NCBI RefSeq assembly: GCF_029522115.1
Contig: NZ_JAKWFK010000005.1
Span: 62,001-126,000 of the forward strand
Reading direction: 5' to 3'
From: Trinickia sp. Y13
GTDB lineage: Bacteria > Pseudomonadota > Gammaproteobacteria > Burkholderiales > Burkholderiaceae
Length of the DNA stretch: 64,000 nt
This document shows positions 25,039-34,112 of the stretch, in pieces. The notes under the pieces were generated by a model. It searched no databases, was not told the origin of the DNA, and saw only the letters and a list, made by a program, of their open reading frames with translations. The first letter of the stretch is position 1; each line of letters begins with the position of its first letter. The position numbers and the translations under genes were made by a program.

Positions 25039-26484
25039 ATGTCTTTTGCCACGCTTGGCTTGATCGCTCCCTTGCTGCGCAATGTGCGGGACGCCAATTA
25101 CCAGACACCTACGCCGGTGCAGGTCAAGGCGATTCCAGCTGTGCTCAGTGGCAAGGACGTCATGGCTGCGGCACAAACCGGCACTGGCAAAACGGCGGGT
25201 TTCGCGCTGCCGCTGTTGCAACGGCTGGTGCAACAGGGCCCGGCGGTGTCCAGCAACCGCGCGCGTGTTCTGGTGCTCGTGCCCACGCGTGAACTGGCTG
25301 AACAAGTGCTGCAAAGCTTTATCGAATACGGTAAAGGCCTCGATCTACGATTTCTGGCCGCCTACGGCGGTGTGAGTATCAACCCGCAGATGATGAAGTT
25401 GCGAAAAGGGGTGGATGTGCTCGTTGCCACGCCGGGCCGTTTGCTCGATCTCAATCGCCAAAACGCAGTGCAGTTTGATCAAGTACAAACGCTGGTGCTG
25501 GATGAAGCCGACCGCATGCTGGATCTGGGCTTTGCGCGCGAACTCAACGCCGTCTTTGCCGCATTGCCCGATCAGCGCCAGACCCTGCTGTTCTCTGCCA
25601 CGTTCACCGACGATATCCGCGCCATGGCGGCGGGCATTCTGCGCGGCCCGGTCAATATCAGCGTCAGCCCGCCCAATGCCACGGCCAGCAAGATCAAGCA
25701 GTGGGTGGTACCGGTGGATAAAAGAAACAAGCCTGACCTCTTCATGCACCTCGTGGCCGAGAACAACTGGGAGCATGCGCTTGTGTTCGTCAAAACCCGT
25801 AATGGCGTGGATTACTTGGCGGCCATGCTGGACGAAGCGGGCTACTCGGTCGACACCATCCACGGCGACAAGCCGCAACCGGCGCGCCTGCGTGCGCTGG
25901 AGCGCTTCAAGACGGGCGAAGTAAATATGCTGGTAGCGACCGATGTGGCTGCGCGCGGGCTGGATATCGACGACCTGCCGCTGGTGATCAACGTTGATCT
26001 GCCGATCGTGGCGCAAGACTACGTGCACCGTATTGGCCGTACCGGCCGCGCGGGCGCCAGCGGCGTGGCGGTGTCCCTCGTGTGCGCCGACGAAGCGCCG
26101 CAGCTGGCCGCGATCGAAGCGCTGATCGGGCAAACGCTGCCCCGAAAAGAGGAGCCGGGTTTTGAGGCCGAACACCGCGTGCCGCAAACCGGCGCGATGG
26201 GCCAGATCATCAAGAAACCTAAAAAGCCCAAGAAGCCCAAAGCGCTGCAGGTTGCGTCGGGCGCCATGCAGGCGATCGGCAAAAAGCCGCGCCCACAAAG
26301 CGGGGAAAACAAAGGCAAGCCTGTGGCGCAGCGTGCAATGGTCACGGGTAAAGGCTCAAGCTTGTCCAGCGGTAACCCATTCAGCGTGCAAAAGCCACGC
26401 AGCAAACCCGCCAGCAAGCCAGTTGTGGGTTCGGCTAAGCCGGCTGGCAAACCAGCCGGTGGCCGTGGCAAACGCCAACCTTGA
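25039..26484 (+). CDS. rhlE: DEAD-box RNA helicase, RhlE type
   Basis: A 481-residue ATP-dependent RNA helicase. Motifs in order: Q-motif region NVRDANYQTPTPVQ, motif I AQTGTGKTAGF, Ia PTRELAEQ, II DEADRMLDLGF, III SAT, V ARGLDIDDLP and VI HRIGRTGRAGA. The C-terminal 110 residues are Lys/Pro-rich and basic (KKPKKPKKPKALQ), as in RhlE, and probably bind RNA. A TACAAT hexamer at 25012-25017 may be the -10 box of its promoter. RhlE proteins act in ribosome assembly and mRNA decay. Confidence 0.92.
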   Translation: MSFATLGLIAPLLRNVRDANYQTPTPVQVKAIPAVLSGKDVMAAAQTGTGKTAGFALPLLQRLVQQGPAVSSNRARVLVLVPTRELAEQVLQSFIEYGKGLDLRFLAAYGGVSINPQMMKLRKGVDVLVATPGRLLDLNRQNAVQFDQVQTLVLDEADRMLDLGFARELNAVFAALPDQRQTLLFSATFTDDIRAMAAGILRGPVNISVSPPNATASKIKQWVVPVDKRNKPDLFMHLVAENNWEHALVFVKTRNGVDYLAAMLDEAGYSVDTIHGDKPQPARLRALERFKTGEVNMLVATDVAARGLDIDDLPLVINVDLPIVAQDYVHRIGRTGRAGASGVAVSLVCADEAPQLAAIEALIGQTLPRKEEPGFEAEHRVPQTGAMGQIIKKPKKPKKPKALQVASGAMQAIGKKPRPQSGENKGKPVAQRAMVTGKGSSLSSGNPFSVQKPRSKPASKPVVGSAKPAGKPAGGRGKRQP

Positions 26485-26634
26485 CCGGTGGAGATCTACG
26501 CCGATCGACTCCCGCCGCGGCTGCCCACGAGGCCGCCGATTCCATCTAATATGCACGTGCAGCGTTGCATTTTCTGGTAGTAAGATATCCGGCGGAGATC
26601 CAAAAACAACGCGCGAACGAGCACGGGGGCGAAC

Positions 26635-28398
26635 GTGAGCGAGGTGACGACCGATTCACGGGTATTCCTCTCGACCTTGCCGCCCGGGCGCCGCGAGCGG
26701 CGACTCGCGGTTGCTGTCGTCCTGATTACAGCCATCGCCTTCATTGCGGCTGTGCCATTCGCGAAACTTCAGTTACCCAGAGTTTGGGCCTTTATTCCGG
26801 TCTACGAATCTGCGGTCGTCGTATGCGATTTGCTTACGGCAGCACTCTTGCTTGGCCAGTACCGCATTTTGCGGTCCCGAGCCTTGCTGGTCTTGGCGAC
26901 GGGATACTTGCTGACCGCCTTCACGGCGACGGCGCACTTACTTACGTTTCCGGGCGTCTTCTCTGATACCGGCTGGTTAGGGGCGCGCAGTCAAAGCACG
27001 GCCTGGCTCTACGTTTTCTGGCATGGCAGTTTTCCAGTCGTCGTTATTGCCTATGCGTGGCTAAAGCGTGATGGCGCAACAACGCGAACGCGGCGGGAGG
27101 GCGCTTGCGCGCCGGCGATTTTGGCCAGCATAGCCTTTGCCGCGCTCGTCGCTATCGCGTTCGCGATTCTGGCGACCCGCGGCTACGATGTGCTGCCGCC
27201 ACAGCTGTCTGGGCCGACACTGGCGCCGCGCTATACAGTGGCGCACGGCATCGTACTGACGCTCACCTGGTTGCTCAGCCTGCTTGCGCTCGCGACGCTC
27301 CTCTTGCGGCGGCCGCACTCCGTGCTGGACCTATGGCTCATGGTTGTCATGTGCGCCTGGCTTTTCGATATCACGTTCGCGGGCGTGCTCAATCATAGCC
27401 GCTTCGATCTTGGTTTCTACGCCGGCCGCATTTACAGCCTGTGCGCTGCCAGCTTCGTACTCGTCATCTTGACGCTCGAGAACATCGACCTCTACGCGCG
27501 CGTCGTCCAGGCACTCGAGAGCGAGCGCATCGAGCGGCAGCGCGTCCAGTTGCAGACGGTGCAATTGAACGAAGCGAACGCGCTGCTCGAGCACCGTGTA
27601 GCTTCACGTACGGCTGCGCTCACGGCGGCGAACCGCGACTTGGTCAATGAAGTGCTCGAGCGCAAGCGCGCTGAAGCGGCGCTCGAGCACTCACGCGAGG
27701 AATTGTGCGAATTGGCGTCGATTGGGACCTCCGCGCGCGAGCAAGAAAATCGGCGCATCGCGCGGGAATTGCACGATGAACTTTGCCAGACGCTGGCAGC
27801 GTCGCGACTCGAGCTTGAATTGGTCTCTGAACGGAAGGCGTTGAAAGCGGAACTCGCGCCCGTGCATACGCTGCTCGACGAAGCGATCGTCGCCACCCGC
27901 CGCATCGCGGCGGACCTTAGACCGCTGGTGCTCGATGACCTCGGCCTCGTCGCCGCGGCGGACTGGCTCGCGCAGAACTTCCGACAGCGTCACGGCATCG
28001 AATGCGAGTTAACCGTCGAGCCCCCCAGCCTCGATCTCGAGGAGCCGCAAGCGACTGCAGTGTTTCGCATCATGCAGGAGTCGCTGACCAACATCGGGCG
28101 ACATGCGCACGCCTCGCGGGCAACGCTGAGCTTGACGCGCAATGACGACCACGTCTTGTTGATCGTGAAAGACAATGGCGTCGGATTCGATCTTTCAATG
28201 CCGCGCAAGCTAAATTCGTTTGGGCTATCGGGCCTTCGCGAGCGGGCCTATCTCGTCGCGGGCGACGTTAGTATCGAGTCGTTGCCGGGACACGGCACGT
28301 CGATCAAAGTGCGCATTCCACTGCCTGTCGCCCAAGCAACGCCGACGCGCGCCGCAGAATTGCTTCGTCCAGAACCGAGCGCCGCCCGGGGGAACTGA
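26635..28398 (+). CDS. orphan membrane histidine kinase with MASE4-type sensor
   Basis: A 587-residue kinase starting at GTG. The N-terminal 290 residues hold about eight transmembrane helices and match the MASE4 pattern (AHLLTFPGVFSD, STAWLYVFWHGSFPVVV). A coiled coil (about 300-350) leads to HisKA_3 with NRRIARELHDELCQTLAASR, and a HATPase with VKDNGVGFD and GLSGLRERAYLVAGDVSIES. No response regulator is adjacent, so its partner must be elsewhere. The signal of MASE4 domains is unknown. Confidence 0.88.
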   Translation: MSEVTTDSRVFLSTLPPGRRERRLAVAVVLITAIAFIAAVPFAKLQLPRVWAFIPVYESAVVVCDLLTAALLLGQYRILRSRALLVLATGYLLTAFTATAHLLTFPGVFSDTGWLGARSQSTAWLYVFWHGSFPVVVIAYAWLKRDGATTRTRREGACAPAILASIAFAALVAIAFAILATRGYDVLPPQLSGPTLAPRYTVAHGIVLTLTWLLSLLALATLLLRRPHSVLDLWLMVVMCAWLFDITFAGVLNHSRFDLGFYAGRIYSLCAASFVLVILTLENIDLYARVVQALESERIERQRVQLQTVQLNEANALLEHRVASRTAALTAANRDLVNEVLERKRAEAALEHSREELCELASIGTSAREQENRRIARELHDELCQTLAASRLELELVSERKALKAELAPVHTLLDEAIVATRRIAADLRPLVLDDLGLVAAADWLAQNFRQRHGIECELTVEPPSLDLEEPQATAVFRIMQESLTNIGRHAHASRATLSLTRNDDHVLLIVKDNGVGFDLSMPRKLNSFGLSGLRERAYLVAGDVSIESLPGHGTSIKVRIPLPVAQATPTRAAELLRPEPSAARGN

Positions 28399-28466
28399 TC
28401 CGGTATTCCATTGCAGCGGCAGCAAGTTCAAGGCCGTCGACAGTCGCTATTTCGGTATCGCTGCCC

Positions 28467-29771
28467 TTAGGTAAGCACACCCGTCGCAATACGCATCTGC
28501 TCGTTTTCGAACGCCGGTGAAAACGCGTCGAGGTCGTCGTCGGTCATGCCGACCCTTGCCGATTTCGCGATCGCTTTCCAGTTTTGAATCGCAGTGCAGA
28601 CCTCGGTTAGCACGCGCTTGGCATCGTCGTCGGAAAGCCGGAAGTACCGCGCCATTCGGACCACGTCTTCAATGGAATCGACCGGCCCGGAATCTTCGGT
28701 GAGCCACAGCTTCAGTTCCTGGTCCTTATCTGGGAAGGGATTGATGTCAAAGGCTGGCGCGAGCCGCCATTGACCATGCTCAACGTGCAGAAAACCGTGG
28801 TTTTGCACATGGTCGTCGACGTTCGTGATGAGCAGATTGAACGCGAGGCGCCGCCATAGTTCCTGGAGATCGTGCGCTGGGTCGACGCAACGCATCGTGA
28901 TGACATCGGCAATCTGCGTGTACGCGTGGTTGTCCGCGCGTGATGCCTGAAGCATGGAGCCCGCGGATAGGTACGGGATGCGCCCTCCGCTCGTGGTACG
29001 GTCAAACCGGCGCACGAGTGCGACTGGGATATCGTCCGACACGACGATACGTGAATCGGCGACCGTGACGCCCGCTGCTGCGGCCAAGTGAAGGGCCAGC
29101 ACCTCGCCGCGCGTGACACTGCGGTCGTCCTTGATGCTCGGGAATTTGCCGATGGCCAGATGGCCGTCGTCATCGAGAATCGTGCATTTGGGTCGCATGC
29201 CCCCCAGTGAGGTCCCACGCCCGCGCAGGTAATGCAGATCGGCCTGCGTTTCCTTGTTCATCTCCACCGCGCGTGTGGCGCTGATGAGTTGCGCTAGTTC
29301 AAGTAGCGGCGGCGTGCCGTGGCCGCCGTCCTCGATCGTCCGCAGGAAGTTGCCCGACTGATCCAGGAGACGCAGCGCGCCGATCCGGCTTCGATCATCC
29401 ACGCCCAGCAGGTAATCCATTTCGGTGAGCGCCGCGGCGGTCGCATCGATGCCTGCGACATGTGCTGCTCTGCGCCGCTTCGCGTGATCGCGTGCAATGA
29501 CCCGGCAACCCCAGCCATCGGGCTCCGTATCCGCAAACGCGAAGTGGAAGACGGAATCGTCCTTAGACGGCGCTTTGCGGAACTGGTGCCCTTCGACGAG
29601 CGCTAGATCTGGCGACAACTCGAAGCGCTCCGGTGCCGCGAGCCACGCGGTGTCGTACGAAAACGCGGTGAATTCCCGGCCCCCGTCCTTGCTGTAGGTG
29701 AGTGTGCCGATTGGCCGTGCCGCTTCGCCTAGCGCCACTTTGACGGTTTGTTTGATCGCTGGCCTGCTCAT
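28467..29771 (-). CDS. hipA: HipA serine/threonine kinase toxin
   Basis: A 434-residue HipA-family kinase. N-terminal HipA subdomain (LGEAARPIGTLTY; ELSPDLALVEG), the phosphate loop GRGTSLGGMRPKC near residue 185, the catalytic loop NVDDHVQNHGFLHVE near 315, and the metal motif LAPAFDINPFPD. HipA toxins phosphorylate glutamyl-tRNA synthetase in E. coli; the target here is unknown. The start overlaps the hipB stop by 4 bp (ATGA), the usual antitoxin-toxin order. Confidence 0.92.
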   Translation of the reverse strand: MSRPAIKQTVKVALGEAARPIGTLTYSKDGGREFTAFSYDTAWLAAPERFELSPDLALVEGHQFRKAPSKDDSVFHFAFADTEPDGWGCRVIARDHAKRRRAAHVAGIDATAAALTEMDYLLGVDDRSRIGALRLLDQSGNFLRTIEDGGHGTPPLLELAQLISATRAVEMNKETQADLHYLRGRGTSLGGMRPKCTILDDDGHLAIGKFPSIKDDRSVTRGEVLALHLAAAAGVTVADSRIVVSDDIPVALVRRFDRTTSGGRIPYLSAGSMLQASRADNHAYTQIADVITMRCVDPAHDLQELWRRLAFNLLITNVDDHVQNHGFLHVEHGQWRLAPAFDINPFPDKDQELKLWLTEDSGPVDSIEDVVRMARYFRLSDDDAKRVLTEVCTAIQNWKAIAKSARVGMTDDDLDAFSPAFENEQMRIATGVLT

Positions 29772-30112
29772 AGGACTCCGGAGTCCGACTTGATTCGCTT
29801 TTTGCGCACGCGTAGAGGCAATTGCGCGTTCATGAGCGATAGGCCGATGTCGTCGGCTGCGCTGTCCAGAAGCCGGTTGATCTTGTCCAACTCTCCGAGG
29901 ACGAAAAATGCCTGCGCGATGGTTCCAAGCGAAATCCCACTGTCGCCGTGTTCCATTCGCCGCACGGTCGCCTCGGATACGCGTAAGCGTTCAGCCATCG
30001 ATGCCTGGGTGAGATGACGCCGCCGGCGCGCCAAGGCCAGGTCGGCACCAAGCTTTTCAATGGCGCGCCTGACCGGGGTCGGCAGGGAGGGTGGGGGCGG
30101 CTTATCAATCAT
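29768..30112 (-). CDS. hipB: HipB-type antitoxin, XRE transcriptional regulator
   Basis: A 114-residue DNA-binding protein. The helix-turn-helix runs over ALARRRRHLTQASMAERLRVS and EATVRRMEHGDSGIS (about residues 25-65). The ATG at 30112 lies inside one copy of a 24-bp direct repeat likely to be its operator. It is co-transcribed with hipA, and should neutralise it and repress the operon, as known for hipBA. An upstream extension to 30214 is possible but unsupported. Confidence 0.88.
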   Translation of the reverse strand: MIDKPPPPSLPTPVRRAIEKLGADLALARRRRHLTQASMAERLRVSEATVRRMEHGDSGISLGTIAQAFFVLGELDKINRLLDSAADDIGLSLMNAQLPLRVRKKRIKSDSGVL

Positions 30113-30126
30113 ATTTGATTGGTTAA
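30103..30126. promoter_or_regulatory. hipBA operator copy 1
   Basis: TATCAATCATATTTGATTGG followed by TTAA overlaps the hipB start codon. The same sequence with two substitutions recurs at 30222-30245. The core AATCATATTTGATT is itself a palindrome (AATCA-TATT-TGATT), as expected for a HipB dimer site. Confidence 0.65.
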
Positions 30127-30221
30127 CATGTTTAAGCGATCTTATATGCAAGATTAGTACGGCGGTAGAGGCGATGACATTGTCTCGCCGCAGAGGTGAT
30201 CTGTCAATGCTCACTCATCGT

Positions 30222-30245
30222 TATCGATCATATTTGACTGGTTAA
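30222..30245. promoter_or_regulatory. hipBA operator copy 2
   Basis: TATCGATCATATTTGACTGG followed by TTAA, 119 bp upstream of copy 1 in the same orientation. Two mismatches relative to copy 1. The 119-bp spacing is near 11 helical turns, so cooperative or looped binding is possible (inference). Confidence 0.65.
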
Positions 30246-30987
30246 GTGAGTTTATAGAACAAAAATGTTTGGTAATATTTTGGCGTCGCATGCATCGCCC
30301 ATCCCGTGGGCGCGGCGGCACGCGGAGCATCAGGGACCGGAGGCGGCGCGCAGATCGCGTGGCGTCCCGTTTGCGATGCATGGGGCGCGAGTTCGCTGCC
30401 GGGCTAAGGCGTGGCGGCGCGTGCTAGCGTGCGAACGCGCTGCGCGGCCGTCTCTCGTTGCGGCATTGGGCCGTGTCGGGGCGGGGCCGGCTCTGCGGAT
30501 TGACCGTGACGCAGATACCCAGGCGTTTTTCGAATGCCGATGAGCCCCACGGGCGCGGGATATGCAGAAATGTGCGGCAATCAACGGAACTTCATTTTGT
30601 TTTCGTCAGAATAGGTGTGTGCAAGCCGCATAATTCAGGATAATGAAAAGTACCTTTCATTGACGAATAACCTCGGACGGCCAACGATTCAGAAAAGAAA
30701 CGTTTTGCTCTGCTCCTTTTTGGAATTATAAAGTTCACGCATCGCATTGAATGCAAAGTGTTTTTTGATGTGGTGACTACTCGCAGCCGGCGCAATGCCG
30801 GTTTGGGTGTTGCATGCGAGAAACACAGGGCCTAAGTAAAAACCCGAAGAAGAATGCCGCGGTGCAGTAATCTAAAAATTTATCCTTTCATTTCAGTTAC
30901 TTAGCAGCATGGCACTGCCTATGCGTTCTTGCGCCGTGGCTCGGTGCGTTCCGCCAGCCTCACCCATCGTTTGCACAGGAGGTTCAT
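30246..30987. other. long leader/intergenic region before the glycine-rich protein genes
   Basis: No convincing gene in 742 bp. The first 300 bp are GC-rich and hold only short shadow frames; 30590-30900 is clearly AT-richer than its surroundings. The end carries a strong ribosome-binding site (AGGAGG) before the ATG at 30988. The region probably contains the promoter and a long 5' untranslated leader of the glycine-rich operon. Confidence 0.45.
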
Positions 30988-32220
30988 ATGCGCAAGACAC
31001 TGATGGCGTCCGCTGCAGTGCTCGCCTTAGGCTTCAGCGGTTACGCAATGGCAAACCCATGCAGTGACAACAGTAAATCCTGCGACCAAAGCTCGACGAC
31101 CGGCGCCAATACGTTAAGCAGTAGCGCAACGTCGACCCAAACTTCGACCAGCGGCAGTAACGCCAACGAAATAGCCGCGAATGCGTCCGTCTGGCAGAAC
31201 AGCAATAACAGCACGAAGGTCGTCGCGTTGAGCAAGCTCGACGGTGTCGTCACCGGTGTCAGCGTGTATGGCATCGGCAACCAGGCCGGTAACTGGGGCA
31301 GCGCCAGCGGCGGATCCGGTGGCAAGGGTGGCAATGGCTACGGCGGCGCAGCGTTGGGCGGCAACGGCGGCAAAGGCGGCGCTGGCGGTAGCGGCGGCAG
31401 CGGCGGCAGCGCCACCAATGGTAGCGCCTCTGCCGGTGCCGCCAGCAACGGTGGAGCCACCGCGGGCGACGGCTATGCGGGCAACGGCGGGAGTGGCGGC
31501 AACGCACACGCCGGCGGCACGCAGGGCGGAAACGGCAGTGGCCGCGGCGGCTTGGCGGGTGCCGGTAGCCTCGCAGCCGGCGGGTTGGCGGCTGGACTCG
31601 GAGGCGGCGCCAGCGGCAACGGCGGCGGTGGAGGTGGTGGGGGCGCAGGAGGCGACGGCGGCGGCGCCAGCGCCGGCCGTACGTCGACTGTCAGCGCCAC
31701 TTCAGCGGGCGGCGCGGGCGGCGCTGGCGGGGCGGGCGGCTCAGGCAGCGCGACGGGCGGTGCAGTCACCGGCACGGGCGGCGCGGGCACGACGGGCGCG
31801 AGCACAGCCACGGGCGGCGCAGGCACGGGTAGCGGCGGCGCCGGCGGTGCAGCGACGGCGACGGCCGGCAACGGCGCCGCAGGCGGCACGGGCACGGGCG
31901 GTAGCGCAACCAACGGCGGCTCAAGCACCATGGCCAGCAACGGCAGCGCAACCGCCGGCGTTGGAGCGACAGGCGCCGCGGGCGGTGCGGGCGGCGCGGG
32001 CGGTGTGGGCAACGGCGGCGTAGGTAACGGAGCGGTCGGCGGCGCCGGCGGCGCCGGTGGCGCCAACACCGTCAGCGCTGGCACGTTCGACATGGCCAAT
32101 TCGATGACGGGGGCGGCTCAGTCCGCAGCAGGCATCGTGGTCATGAACCAAAACAGCGGAATGGCGTCGCTCGTGCAGCAAGCCGTCACTGTCCAGGCGA
32201 ATCTGACCGTTGGCCACTAG
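30988..32220 (+). CDS. secreted PGRS-like glycine-rich protein, copy 1
   Basis: A 410-residue exported protein. Signal peptide MRKTLMASAAVLALGFSGYAMA, then an N-terminal segment with two Cys (NPCSDNSKSCDQ) rich in Ser/Thr, a conserved stretch GIGNQAGNWGSASGG, a long GG-X/GA-rich region (about 105-355) resembling mycobacterial PGRS, and a C-terminal amphipathic segment MNQNSGMASLVQQAVTVQAN. The Asn/Gln-spaced C-terminus recalls amyloid repeat units of Fap/curli subunits. It is followed 16 bp later by a paralogue of equal length. I infer a surface or matrix structural protein; it is not a proven amyloid. Confidence 0.85.
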   Translation: MRKTLMASAAVLALGFSGYAMANPCSDNSKSCDQSSTTGANTLSSSATSTQTSTSGSNANEIAANASVWQNSNNSTKVVALSKLDGVVTGVSVYGIGNQAGNWGSASGGSGGKGGNGYGGAALGGNGGKGGAGGSGGSGGSATNGSASAGAASNGGATAGDGYAGNGGSGGNAHAGGTQGGNGSGRGGLAGAGSLAAGGLAAGLGGGASGNGGGGGGGGAGGDGGGASAGRTSTVSATSAGGAGGAGGAGGSGSATGGAVTGTGGAGTTGASTATGGAGTGSGGAGGAATATAGNGAAGGTGTGGSATNGGSSTMASNGSATAGVGATGAAGGAGGAGGVGNGGVGNGAVGGAGGAGGANTVSAGTFDMANSMTGAAQSAAGIVVMNQNSGMASLVQQAVTVQANLTVGH

Positions 32221-32236
32221 TGCGCCGGAGGCTCTT

Positions 32237-33469
32237 ATGCGAACAACTCTGATGGCGACGGCCGCGGCGTTGGCGCTTGGGGTGAGCGGGTACGCGACAG
32301 CGAATCCGTGTAGCGACAACGCCCAATCTTGCGACCAACGATCGACGTCCGGCGCAAACTCGCTGAGCAGTTCCGCTTCCTCGGGACAAACCTCGACGGC
32401 AGGCAGCAATGCCAACGAGATCGCGTCATACGCCAGCGTGAAGCAAAACTCCTTCAACACGACGAACGCTGTCGCGTTGAGCACGCTGGACGGTTCGGTG
32501 ACGCACCTTGGCGTCAACGGCATCGGCAACCAAGCCGGTAACTGGGGCAGCGCCGCAGGCGGTAGCGCCGGCGGCGGCGGCAAGGGGTACGGCGGCGCAG
32601 GCATCGGCGGTAATGGCGGCAACAGTGGCGCCAGCGGCAACGGCGGCAACGGGGGAACCGCGACGAACGGCGGGGCAACCGCCGGCAACGCCACAAACGG
32701 CAGCGCGTCGGCTGGTAATGGCAATGGCGGCAACGGCGGCAATGGCGGCTACGCAGGCGCCGGCGGCACCCAGGGTGGCAATGGCGCCGGGCGCGGCGGC
32801 AGTGCGGGAGCCGTCGGCGTTGCGCTGGGCGGCTTCTCGGCCAGCGCAGGCGGAAACGCGCAGGCGAGCGGCGGTTCGGGCGGCGACGGCGGGGGCGGCG
32901 GCAATGGCGGCGGCGCCTATGCCAACCGCAACTCGACCGTTTCCGCATCGTCGGCAGGCGGCTCAGGCGGCGCAGGGGCGGCCGGCAGCTCCGGCATTGG
33001 CACTGGCGGCGCGGCAACTGCCGCGGGCGGAGCGGCCTCGACCGGCGCTAACACCGCAACGGGCGGAGCAGGCAGCGGCACGGGCGGCAATGGCGGTGCG
33101 GCGACCGCTTCGGCGGGCGCCGGCGGTGGCGGCGGCACTGGCACTGGCGGCAGCGGCACCAACGGCGACGCAAGCACGAGCGCCGCTAACGGCAATGCAA
33201 CCGGTGGCGCCGGCGCCGCGGGAGCGGTAGGCGTAGCCGGCGCGGCAGGGGCTGCAGGCAATGGCGGTGTCGGCAACGGCGGCGTCGGCGGTGCGGGAGG
33301 TGCGGGCGGCGTCAACACCGTCAATGCCGGCACCTTCGACATGAGCAACAACATGACCGCCGCAGCGCAATCGGCAGCCGGTATCTCTGTGATGAGCCAG
33401 AACAGCGGCTTGACCTCGCTGGTGCAGCAAGCCGTTACCGTGCAGGCGAACCTGACTGTCGGGCATTGA
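32237..33469 (+). CDS. secreted PGRS-like glycine-rich protein, copy 2
   Basis: Also exactly 410 residues and collinear with copy 1. Signal peptide MRTTLMATAAALALGVSGYATA, Cys pair in NPCSDNAQSCDQ, GIGNQAGNWGSAAGG, the glycine-rich middle, and the C-terminal MSQNSGLTSLVQQAVTVQAN. The ends are much more alike than the middle, which differs in repeat phasing. CGGAGG precedes the start. The tandem pair is a clear gene duplication and suggests two related structural subunits. Confidence 0.85.
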   Translation: MRTTLMATAAALALGVSGYATANPCSDNAQSCDQRSTSGANSLSSSASSGQTSTAGSNANEIASYASVKQNSFNTTNAVALSTLDGSVTHLGVNGIGNQAGNWGSAAGGSAGGGGKGYGGAGIGGNGGNSGASGNGGNGGTATNGGATAGNATNGSASAGNGNGGNGGNGGYAGAGGTQGGNGAGRGGSAGAVGVALGGFSASAGGNAQASGGSGGDGGGGGNGGGAYANRNSTVSASSAGGSGGAGAAGSSGIGTGGAATAAGGAASTGANTATGGAGSGTGGNGGAATASAGAGGGGGTGTGGSGTNGDASTSAANGNATGGAGAAGAVGVAGAAGAAGNGGVGNGGVGGAGGAGGVNTVNAGTFDMSNNMTAAAQSAAGISVMSQNSGLTSLVQQAVTVQANLTVGH

Positions 33470-33507
33470 TCGACAGCTTCGTTTAGCCACACAAGCCGGG
33501 GGTATGG

Positions 33508-33544
33508 GCCGTGGAGCGAGCAGCCTGGCGCTCCACGGCGTTTT
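33508..33544 (+). terminator. hairpin with short T run after the glycine-rich genes
   Basis: An 11-bp perfect stem, GCCGTGGAGCG (33508-33518) with CGCTCCACGGC (33529-33539), followed by GTTTT. It lies 39 bp after the second glycine-rich gene and 119 bp before the next gene on the same strand. It may limit read-through so that subunits are made in excess over the processing factors. Confidence 0.6.
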
Positions 33545-33662
33545 CCCGATGTCCGCGCGAACGACGTGGCGTAGGCCGTTCCGGCCAGCCGCGAGGCGCG
33601 GTTTCGGACATCCGGGTCACTGTGCAGCGGGTTTTCGCTGTACGCAGGCCAAGGAGGCGTCC

Positions 33663-34109
33663 ATGCAAATACAGAAGAGCGTGTCGCTGCTCGTTCCTGT
33701 CGTCTTCGCACTGCGTGGCTTGAACGCTTATGCAGGGGACGATGGGCAAGCATCACCACAACCGGCGCACATTGCGGCGACCGACGCGGCCGTTCCTATC
33801 GGCGGCGCCGAATCCGATCTGTCCACAACGACGGCCGGCGCATCGCAGGACGCGCGGCAATCCGCCTTTGGCGTGGCGATGACGGCCGAGCAATTGGACG
33901 AACGCCGTGGCGGCGATGCGCTGGTCGGACAGAATTATTTGACGGGCTCGGTTGCGGATAACGCGGCCACGAACGTCGCGACCGGCTCGAACGCGATCGG
34001 CGGTGGGTCGTTCGCGTATTCGAGCGGCTTGCCGACGGTAATCCAAAACACCGGCGCGAACGTGCTGATCCAGAACGCGACGGTGCTGAACGTGCGTTTC
34101 GGAAACTGA
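33663..34109 (+). CDS. exported protein with double-glycine motif
   Basis: A 148-residue protein with a signal peptide (MQIQKSVSLLVPVVFALRGLNAYA). Mid-protein it has AMTAEQLDERRGGDAL, a motif like the double-glycine cleavage site of C39-processed leaders. The C-terminus reads GLPTVIQNTGANVLIQNATVLN, a strand pattern with regularly spaced Asn/Gln similar to amyloid repeats. The C39 peptidase gene starts 3 bp after its stop, and a second protein with LDEMRGG follows that. I infer that both are substrates of the peptidase. No named family is assigned. Confidence 0.75.
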   Translation: MQIQKSVSLLVPVVFALRGLNAYAGDDGQASPQPAHIAATDAAVPIGGAESDLSTTTAGASQDARQSAFGVAMTAEQLDERRGGDALVGQNYLTGSVADNAATNVATGSNAIGGGSFAYSSGLPTVIQNTGANVLIQNATVLNVRFGN

Positions 34110-34112
34110 GCG

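Noticed and set aside
30265-30584. Short frames on both strands upstream of the glycine-rich genes
   Set aside because: Arg/Ala-rich composition, no ribosome-binding site and overlap on opposite strands.
31473-32742. Proline-rich leftward frames in the glycine-rich genes
   Set aside because: GGC repeats read as GCC/CCG on the other strand, giving artificial Ala/Pro-rich frames. The sense frames have signal peptides and ribosome-binding sites.
30988-33469. True mycobacterial PE-PGRS proteins
   Set aside because: No PE domain; a Sec signal peptide and Asn/Gln-rich C-terminus point to a different exported family. Only the glycine-rich composition is shared.
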